Positions 57,020 through 64,000 of a stretch of DNA of 64,000 nucleotides are shown in pieces (position 1 is the stretch's first letter; every line of letters begins with the position of its first letter). Where the stretch lies: the NCBI GenBank assembly GCA_050084985.1, contig JBITNC010000001.1, positions 108,066,001-108,130,000 on the forward strand, in the 5' to 3' direction. The notes below the pieces were generated by a model. It was not told the origin of the DNA and did no database searches. It saw only the letters and a program-made list of their open reading frames with translations. The DNA is from Nageia nagi (taxonomy: Eukaryota; Pinophyta). Both the position numbers and the translations under genes were made by a program.

Positions 57020-57400
57020 TATTAACCTTTTATATGTTTGATTAACCCTTTACATGCATGAAGAATTTCTAAGTTTGATTTATACGCAATTCGCTTAACC
57101 CTCTATATGTTCATCAAAATTTCCATGTTTGGGTTATACAAGGTTCGATTAGCCCTCTATATGTTCATCAAATTTTCCAAGTTTAGATTATACATAGTTT
57201 GATTAACCCTCTATATGAATTTCCAAGTTTGGGTTATATGCAATTCGATTTACCATCTATATGCATGAATAATTTCCAAGTTTGGGTTATCCACTATTTG
57301 ATTAACCCTTTATATGAATTTCCCAAGTTTGGGTTATATGCAATTCGATTAACCATCTATATGTTTGAAGAATTTTTGAAGTTTAGGTTATATACAATTC
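57020..57400. repeat. ~54-bp tandem repeat, 7 units
   Basis: 'gattaaccctctatatg' with variants begins units at about 57039, 57092, 57146, 57201, 57246, 57300 and 57347 (spacing 53, 54, 55, 45, 54, 47). Each includes 'aatttccaagtttgggttata'. Short units lack about 8 bp ('atgcatga'). The shared octamer links it to 52541-53280. Confidence 0.85.
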
Positions 57401-57453
57401 ACATATTCACTATTGGTTATACAAATTAGTTCGATTATAATTGTTGGTGTTAC

Positions 57454-57518
57454 AAAATAATTTGCATTACTTATTGTAAGTAAGTTTTGAGCTTACAACA
57501 AGAAATGCAAATTTTGTT
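57454..57518. repeat. 27-bp inverted repeat hairpin
   Basis: 57454-57480 pairs with 57492-57518 at about 23 of 27 positions, with an 11-nt loop ('taagttttgag'). No U-run or gene next to it, so no terminator role is claimed. Confidence 0.65.
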
Positions 57519-58010
57519 CAAAACTTCACTTACCCACTAAAATGAATATTCAGCATATGAATATCACTCTTACTAATAGCTAATTCTAACGCATTTATTC
57601 CTCCCTTTCATGAAAGATGCCAAAACAACTAACAACTATGATGCCAAATCCAATATACAAAGATGATGCTAACTACTATGATCCCAAAGCCAATGAAAAA
57701 TGGTAATGTACAACTGATACTAACAAAATTTTATTACATCCCAAAGCACATAATTTTTATACACAATAATTTATACATAATTTTTATAGAAATCTACTCA
57801 TATAGTTTCAGGTTACCTAACGACATACATATACATACATAAAAGTGTATTATATTATAAATGTTTATCCTTCTTATTCCTTGCAATATTATTTTGATAT
57901 TTTAACCACTTCTTTCTTTCTTTTCCCTTCAGCCTATAGGGAGTTATGAGTATGTTTTACTCTTTTGTATGGGTTCTATGTACTTTTGATTTTTTCTTCA
58001 TTATCGGGTC
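57519..58010. other. No gene seen
   Basis: AT-rich. Includes 'actatgatgccaaatccaa' and 'actatgatcccaaagccaa', a short duplication at about 57635-57685. Nothing else. Confidence 0.5.
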
Positions 58011-58014
58011 CATC

Positions 58015-58830
58015 ATATGATATCAAGCTGAGTGAAAACTAAGACCAGTTCATCATATGTGTGGATAAAATCTGACCTTAGGCCAAGTTTTCATACACTT
58101 CATTCAATCGTTCTATGGTAAAACAATTTCATGTAGTATTATTTATAGGTTTATTTTCCTTTGCATTTTAGATTTTCATTTTGGTACAATTCTATTTTCA
58201 TGTCAAATTTTGTTATAAAATATTTTGGACTATCATCTTGCAAATAATGCCCATTGATATCAATTACATAGTATATATCCTCTTCCACCAATAAAATATA
58301 AAAATGTGCATCCCAAGTAACTACATAAACACTTTTTTGACCATTTTGTATGAATTCTTCCCACATAGAATCCAATGAGTTAAGGTAACTCAGATATGGA
58401 CATACTTCATTGATGATTTTTGATCTGAACATGGCAAGATATTCAACTCCCATTGAGAGAGGTCGAACTTTTCTCTATAACAAATTAAACATCTTAAACT
58501 ACCCATCAAGGTAATATTTTTTATAGTATCCTTTTTCACACATATCTCTCCACTCCACACTTCCATCTATTATAATTTTATCAAGTTCTTGATTTGATGG
58601 AAACCTTCTTGGGTTTTTATATAACCAATTAATAATTTCTAAAACCAACACACTACAAGCACTTTACCTGTTAACACCACTATGCTGGCCTTTATTTTCG
58701 TTGAAATAATTTATGTAGAGTTTTGTGTTTTTATCCTTGGTCATGAACTATCTAAGGTAAAAACTATTAGATTGGTTAATGTTGGATTTAGAAGAATACC
58801 TCCATCCTGGGCCTGCATGGGATCATTAAA
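58015..58830 (-). pseudogene. NT-C2 (EEIG1/EHBP1-like) protein C-terminal pseudogene
   Basis: Minus-strand frame with about six stops. In order it reads S-A-C-S-V-L-V, I-I-N-W-L-Y, S-N-Q-E-L-D-K-I-I-I-D-G-S-V-E-W-R-D-M-C-E, K-V-R-P-L-S, Y-L-N-S-L-D-S-M-W-E-E-F, K-S-V-Y-V-V-T-W-D-A-H-F-Y-I-L, Y-Y-V-I-D-I-N-G, F-I-T-K-F-D and K-C-K-G-K. This block order matches what I recall of the C-terminal half of plant proteins with an N-terminal NT-C2 domain. Their role is poorly defined, probably membrane or cytoskeleton linked. The N-terminal C2 part is absent. The open part is 58151-58453. The family call is from memory of motif order, not a search. Confidence 0.55.
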
Positions 58831-59060
58831 AAGGTCAATTCTACTTGAACATGGTAAATAATTAAATTGATACATTAAAATTGCTCCACATTAATGTTGA
58901 TATGTTGAAATTGATCCATCACCTGGTATTTGATGCTTTGTGTAAAATGTGGGGTTTTATCATAGACCCAAACATTATTTGCATTTGAATTAGTTTGAAC
59001 TAACTCACCATATGTCTGCATGGACCAAAACAAATGAAGTATTAGATAATGGTTTGACAA
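58831..59060 (-). other. Short open frame beside pseudogene, unknown
   Basis: A 61-codon minus frame (58875-59060) begins M-S-N-H-Y-L-I-L-H-L-F-W-S. It could be 5' pseudogene sequence of the NT-C2-like copy, but I find no matching block. Confidence 0.2.
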
Positions 59061-59064
59061 TATG

Positions 59065-59770
59065 CATGAAGGATATCCATAGTTTCATGGATATTATATG
59101 ATTGAAGGATATGCAATTCATGGCTATAGCAAGGATGCCATTCAATGGAATTCAAATGCTAGGAGTGAAGCTAGACTCTAAAACTTTTTCCAACAAGTGC
59201 CATGGGAGCTCTAGAAGAAAGTATTAATATCCACCAAAGAGTAGTTGAAAATGGTTCTCTGAAATGGTTTTACAAACTTTTAAGTAGATGCAATTGTTAG
59301 GTGTAAAGGTAAACTCTACAACCTTTTCTAGCATGTATTTCCATGGAAAATCTAAAGGAAGGTATGGACATCCATCAAAGAGTAGTTGAAAATGGTTTTA
59401 AATCCAATGTTTCAGTTATGAATGCCTTGGTAGACATAGAGACATGTATGCAAAATATGGACTAATACACAAGGCATGAGATAACTTTTGTATGTGTTCT
59501 ACTATCATTCAGCCATGTAGGTCTAGTGGATAAGGGTTGTAAGTATTTTAATAGAATATGTGACTCTTATCACAATATTCCTAGGATGAATCATTATGCA
59601 TGCATTATTGACCTTCTTGGTCATGCAAGCTATCTTGAAGAAGCTTTGAACTTCATTTTCAATATGCCCATAAAACTTGAATTGGGTGTGTGGATGTGTG
59701 TGCTTGGTGCTTGTAGATCACATAAAAATGAAAGAATAGGGGAATTTGTGGTAATAATCTTTTTTTGTTA
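59065..59770 (+). pseudogene. PPR gene remnant, DYW/E-type C-terminus
   Basis: Plus strand. M-I-E-G-Y-A-I-H-G-Y-S-K-D-A-I, then two copies of an L-motif region (M-Q-L-L-G-V-K-V-N-S-T-T-F-S; M-E-N-L-K-E-G-M-D-I-H-Q-R-V; V-S-V-M-N-A-L-V-D) in changing frames. An open 81-codon end (59526-59771) reads D-K-G-C-K-Y-F, M-N-H-Y-A-C-I-I-D-L-L-G-H-A, Y-L-E-E-A-L-N-F-I and L-G-V-W-M-C-V-L-G-A-C-R-S-H-K-N-E. This is the E motif of a PLS-class organelle RNA-editing PPR protein and the best template for the decayed arrays at 6-7 kb and 34-35 kb. The DYW domain is missing. Confidence 0.8.
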
Positions 59771-59799
59771 GAGCCTAAATATTCCAAATTGGACATATT

Positions 59800-60192
59800 A
59801 TCAAGTACACTAAAAGATAAGTACTAAAATTCCAAATACAATAGCTACAAGTACAGTAAAAAAGGAACTATATATTTGAATCATACTGCTATCATCTACA
59901 TTTTCTTTTATCCCATTTTGTGTCCCTTTCCTTCATCTGCATTTGCATGTGAACTGTTATTTTTTGCATAGCACATTCCTGTGTCACATACAATGATGAT
60001 AAATATGAGGATACATATTAAACTAAGTACAATGATAAAATTCCAAATACAATAGCTACAAGTATAGTACAAACCAACTATATACCTAAATCAAAATGCT
60101 ACCATATACATTTTCTTTTATCTCATTTTGTGTCCCCTTCCCTTCATCTACGTTTGCATTTGAACTTTTTATTTTTTGCATGGCACTTTCTT
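59800..60192. repeat. ~211-bp tandem duplication
   Basis: 'ttccaaatacaatagctacaagta' at 59830 recurs at 60041 (offset 211). 'acattttcttttatcccattttgtgtcc' and 'ttattttttgcatagcac' recur in the same order. The second copy runs up to the Copia-3 LTR. Confidence 0.85.
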
Positions 60193-60247
60193 GTTGTTGG
60201 AATGTATAATGCATTATTGTAAAGGTTTGTATTAAATCTTCTATGTA

Positions 60248-60299
60248 AATTCACTAATACTTAAGGGTATCATTTGATACCTTAAGTATTTAAGTGAAT
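60248..60299. promoter_or_regulatory. Hairpin in Copia-3 LTR U3
   Basis: aatacttaagggtatca (60256-60272) and tgataccttaagtatt (60275-60290) pair with one bulged G and a 2-nt loop. Outer attcact/agtgaat extends the palindrome. It lies about 130 bp upstream of the TATA box. Confidence 0.6.
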
Positions 60300-60416
60300 A
60301 TGATAATGTAACTTGTCCTACACTCCATGTCATGAGCATGCCCCTTGGGTAAAAGGATGTGCATGTCATGCTTTTGTGCATTGGATAAAAGGGTGATCCA
60401 AAGAGGGATTTTGGCT

Positions 60417-60424
60417 TATAAATA
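60417..60424 (+). promoter_or_regulatory. TATA box of Copia-3 LTR
   Basis: TATAAATA in context 'ggcttataaatagaagg', 222 bp into the LTR and 273 bp before the primer site, a normal spacing for copia LTR promoters. Confidence 0.7.
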
Positions 60425-60700
60425 GAAGGCTCTTTGTGATTATACACCAATTTGTGTAGTAAATTTATGCTATAGGATAGAAGTGTAGGAATTGAGATTA
60501 GGAGGATTGTAAGAGAGTTGTATTTGTGATTGAATTAAAGATCTAGTTACTAGATGTACTCCTAGTTGGAGGAACCACATTACATATTGAGTTACTTTGT
60601 GAGATTGTCTTATGTGTGAGTTTGTTAGATGTGAATTTGAGAACTTTCATGTGATCTTGGTAGATTAGGAATTATCTTGTTTGTGTTAGTTCCTTCAAAT

Positions 60701-60712
60701 TGGTATCAGAGC
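60701..60712 (+). other. Copia-3 primer-binding site
   Basis: TGGTATCAGAGC, the exact initiator-Met tRNA complement, three bases after the LTR. Confidence 0.9.
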
Positions 60713-62513
60713 TTGGTGTGGAAGCTCTTCTTCTTTGTGTTGAGGCTTTCCTTCTACATCTTGGTGATCTTCATTCCTTCATTTATTGAGGTAAAACTAA
60801 AAGAAGGTATAAATTCCTTTACATCATGCTACTAACATATTATTTGGTATGTGTTAGTTCTTTTGAGCATAATATGGTACTAACATTGTTATTATGATTA
60901 TGTTAGTTAAATTTCTTTAAAAAAAAACTTCCTTCAAAGATCATAATATGTTGTTGCATTTTTTTTTACTAACAATTTCTTTATAGTTAGTAATCATTTT
61001 TTTATGAATAATTTTTTTTGGCAATAATATATTATGTAATATATATATATATATATATATAATTTTTTTTCTAAAACATGGAGATAAGTTTTTTTTTAAA
61101 GATGTGTTTGCAAATTTTTTTTAGGAAAGGAAATTTAGTTTATTTGCAAAACATTTTGCAATATATATATATACAATTTTTTTTACATGTTTTAAAAAAT
61201 AATAATAATAAATAAGACCCCTTGCCATTTGTTGAGATACACCACAAGATTTCTAGGTAATGAAGTCCTTACATCGACTAGTTATGGTGTACTTACTCAT
61301 GGAATACTTTAGTAGATCTATTTTATTACCTTTCATAGTATGAGCCGTAAGAATAGAGGTGATTATGATGTAATGAAATGCTTTTCTAAATTTCCAATAA
61401 ACCATATAATATTTGTAGAAAGATTTATATTTATGTTTTTTAATATGGGAAGGTAAATTTAATTTTCTCTTTTCGTAGCTTAGATCCTTTTTTTTCCTTC
61501 CTTGCCAATGACGATCTCCCTCCTCCACAATGTAGCTACCTCCCTATTTGCCTCTTGTCTGCATTATCATTTTTTAGGTATGCATGGGTAGGGCATACAA
61601 TGTTGAGGCCATCATTTATAGTTGAGCATGGGTAGGGTCTACGATGTTGTGTTCTAGCCTCCATCACCCATTCTCTGCATTATCTGGTTCATGCTTTAGT
61701 TTTCAACCTTATTAGACTTTGGAAATGTTTCCTAGTTCATGCTTTAGTTTCCTTAACCCTTAATCAAATTTGCAATGATGTATCTCCCTTGCATGGCATG
61801 TTAAGTCCTTTTCCACTTAGCCCTTGCTTTCCCATGTGACCTTTAGATGTGAGACCTTCATACTTGGCCCTCAGGACTTTGTATAGCCCTCTTCTCATCC
61901 AATCGGGGGGGTTTATGTTGAAAAGGCCTAGTCATCACCAAACCCTCACTTTTTTTTTCCTCATAGCCAACCTCAAACATTTTTTCTTCTTTTTTTTCCT
62001 ACTCACTATATATCTCTTCAAACACATCTATCATTTGAAGCGATCGATGGGCCTAAGAAAGTAATAAATGGCATAATGGGTATCACCTAATGTGATTATT
62101 CAGCACATGATATGCACAGAGTGGGATGCCTTCTACGTGACTTCCCTTTCACTCTATGGTCTTTAAAACTTATTTTTTGGTCCTTGCATTTAATGTATTA
62201 TATTAAATATTCTTGTTTCTTGCAAGGAACCTACCATCATTTTAACTTATTTTCTTACCAATAAGCATTTAATTGTTTTTATGCTTACAAGTTACCTCCT
62301 TTTTCATTTAATGACCTAAATCTTATTAATTACATATTTAAATGTATACTCAACTTCTTTATAGCTTAACACTCTACCTCCTAAAAGTAACTTGAGCATT
62401 AAACAAAATGACTTGTACTCCAAGGCATTAGCTTTAACTTAAGAGATATTTTTAAGGTAAAATTTGTTTTAACTGAGAGTATATTCATCCAATTTCACAT
62501 TCTTATGTAGCAA
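60713..62513. other. Copia-3 leader, 1.8 kb, no gene
   Basis: Unusually long for a copia leader. Contains AT runs at 61038-61062 and 61162-61175 and poly-T stretches. From about 61200 to 62460 the base composition becomes richer in C ('cctccatcaccca', 'gcccttgctttccc'), which suggests an unrecognised insertion. No ORF with a known domain. Confidence 0.45.
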
Positions 62514-64000
62514 ATGGGAGAATCCTTTTTACCCAAACACATTATTGATGGTTCCAACTATAAGATTTGGGAGCCTTGAATGAGAGCTAAATTGCAGGTA
62601 AGGAAGCTTTAGCAAATAGTGAATAAGAACCTTGTACCTCGTACAGATGAGAAGGCACTAGAGGCTTACAACACAAACAATGAGTTGGAAACCTTCATGA
62701 TTTATCATGCAATATCATATGATGTGCTCCTGATGATTTTCTCTTCAAATTCAGCAAAAGAAGCATGGAATAAGCTTAAACAAATCTACCTTGGTTCAAA
62801 CTTTTCAAGAAGGTTTACCATTCTCCAAAAGTTACTTCAATATTGTCAAGGGGAAGATGAAAATGTGGCTATCTACTTGAACAAAATCATTGACCTAAGG
62901 AACCAACTTGTTGCTTTTGGATGCAATTAGATCAATGATGAGTTCATGGTCTTCATCATTCTTCAAAACCTCTCTTCAAAGTTTGGAAACTTTGTAACAG
63001 TTATGGAAACAAGACTTGATGATAAAGAAGAAGTCATCTCCCTTGAGAACCTTTCAAGGCACCTATTGAAGCATAAGGAAATCCTTAACAATAAAAGGTT
63101 GATTTCTTCTCCTAAAGATAATAACATTGCTCTTGGAGCAATCAAAAATCCTTTCAATAAGAAGTTCAACCATCAAGAGAAATCTTACCCTTGTTCTTCC
63201 AAAAGGTTTGAGAAAAGAAATAATGGCTACAATAGCAATAGGAACAATAAAAATCATAGTAGCAAGAACAATGGCAACAACAATCATTTCAAGCAAAGAG
63301 ATGGAAAAGGTAAAGCAAACACTCCTTATCCTAAGAAAATGTTTGATGGAAATCGTAACTATTGTGGCATTCAAGGTCACAAATAAGTTGATTGTTATAA
63401 AAAGAAAAGAGAATAAAAGTACAAAGGTAATGAAAATGTAAAGAACTACAAAGGAAAGAAAAATACTTATGCTAGTTTTACTATGACACTCTACTCCATG
63501 TCTTGCACTTTTTCATCTGAATGGATTGTTCACTCTGGTTGCACTAATCACCTATGCTTTGAAAAGAAAAAGTTTAAGAACTTTCACAAGTATAATAAGG
63601 ATGTAGTTTTGATAGGTGATAACTCTACCCTTGAAGTCCAAGGAATTGGGAGTGTGCTAATTCACAAAAAGGTTCTTGAAAATGTTCTCTATGTTCCTAA
63701 GTTAAGGATGAACCTTCTCTCTATGATCCAAGTTGTTAGTAAAGGGTACCCTTTTGAGTTTGAATCTCAATCTTGGTGCATTAAGAAAGGATTTGCCACT
63801 TTGGTTAAAGGATCAGTGAAAGATAACCTCTACATTATGGATCAAGTACCATCAAAGATATGTCTTGCTTCTAATGTGTGTTCTAAAGGTAATCTTGGGC
63901 ATCATCATTTAGGGTACCTTAACCATAGGAGTATTCAAGTAATGAAAGATCAAGAACTTGTGGAAGGTTTGCCTTCAATTTCTCCTTTAGTTAGTCTATG
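62514..64000 (+). pseudogene. Copia-3 gag-protease, 3' end beyond window
   Basis: One frame from ATG 62514 (M-G-E-S-F-L-P-K-H-I-I-D-G-S-N-Y-K-I-W) to the window end with no frameshift and five stops (62577 TGA, 62610 TAG, 62928 TAG, 63384 TAA, 63414 TAA). The UBN2 gag shows A-W-N-K-L-K-Q-I-Y-L-G-S and L-L-Q-Y-C-Q-G. An Asn/Lys-rich stretch precedes a knuckle reading Y-C-G-I-Q-G-H-K-stop-V-D-C, whose first Cys is lost. The protease motif at about 63523 reads W-I-V-H-S-G-C-T-N-H: the catalytic Asp is His. Pre-integrase G-H-H-H-L-G-Y-L is at about 63900. Confidence 0.85.

Larger units (their letters stand above)
60195..60697 (+). repeat. Copia-3 5' LTR
   Basis: Starts TGTTGGAATGTATAATGC (a TGTTG three bases earlier is the alternative start) and ends AGTTCCTTCA, directly before the primer site. 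About 503 bp. Contains a perfect-type hairpin and a good TATA box. The 3' LTR is outside the window, so ends rest on the primer site and TG/CA tips. Confidence 0.75.
60195..64000 (+). mobile_element. Copia-3: 5' LTR and gag-protease, cut by window end
   Basis: LTR 60195-60697, primer site at 60701, long leader, gag-protease from 62514 and the start of the pre-integrase region at the window end. Copia assignment rests on UBN2-type gag, W-I-V-x-S-G-C-T-N-H protease and H-H-H-L-G-type pre-integrase order. RT and the 3' LTR lie beyond 64000. Confidence 0.85.

Noticed and set aside
57020-57400. CRISPR-like array
   Set aside because: Repeats are contiguous minisatellite units of variable length without unique spacers, and the DNA is eukaryotic.
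63063-63441. ORFs on both strands over the Copia-3 gag
   Set aside because: Shifted or antisense reading of the Asn/Lys-rich gag region, with I/V-rich composition produced by the repeats.
1-64000. tRNA, rRNA or organelle-derived genes
   Set aside because: No cloverleaf-like or rRNA core sequence noticed; TGGTATCAGAG motifs are retroelement primer sites, not tRNA genes.

Overview
This is repeat-rich, AT-rich plant nuclear DNA. It holds no rRNA, tRNA or apparently intact single-copy gene. Almost everything recognisable is a decayed LTR retrotransposon or a fragment of a pentatricopeptide-repeat (PPR) gene. Nested, old, stop-ridden elements and abundant PLS/DYW-type PPR debris suggest a seed plant with a very large genome, possibly a gymnosperm. 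The clade is an inference.

Layout. 1-3548: minus-strand Ty3/gypsy gag-protease remnant (Gypsy-1), cut by the window start, with its leader or LTR to about 5.9 kb. 6.0-7.3 kb: PPR debris, partly in tandem. 7319-34040: a large LTR element (Giant-1) with ~4.5-kb direct LTRs, an initiator-tRNA-type primer site, a polypurine tract and a 4.0-kb interior of unknown ORFs. Both LTRs carry an antisense PPR fragment. LTR A also holds a ~170-bp perfect-type inverted duplication and a SINE; LTR B is split by Gypsy-2 (20044-33614, minus), a 13.6-kb element with LTRs, PBS, PPT and TSD but only gag-protease. 34.0-35.0 kb: the PPR array resumes.

35433-51190: Copia-1 (plus strand, 5' end missing). Its RNase H is interrupted by a small non-autonomous LTR element (38781-41210), and its 3' LTR by Copia-2 (41521-50724, minus), the best preserved element here. 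51.4 kb: a second SINE copy with a 17-bp target duplication. 52.5-57.5 kb: tandem and inverted repeats, PPR fragments and a Copia RT scrap. 58.0-58.8 kb (minus): a pseudogene resembling the C-terminal half of plant NT-C2 (EEIG1/EHBP1-like) proteins, the only host-gene trace that is not PPR. 59.1-59.8 kb: another PPR pseudogene. 60.2 kb to the end: Copia-3 (plus), with LTR, TATA box, PBS and a gag-protease frame running off the window.

The genes do not form a pathway. The story is layered insertion: PPR array, then Giant-1, then Gypsy-2 and a SINE into its LTRs; and Copia-1, then Copia-2 and a small LTR element into it. Decay is dominated by in-frame stops and C-to-T-type changes, as expected for silenced, methylated repeats.
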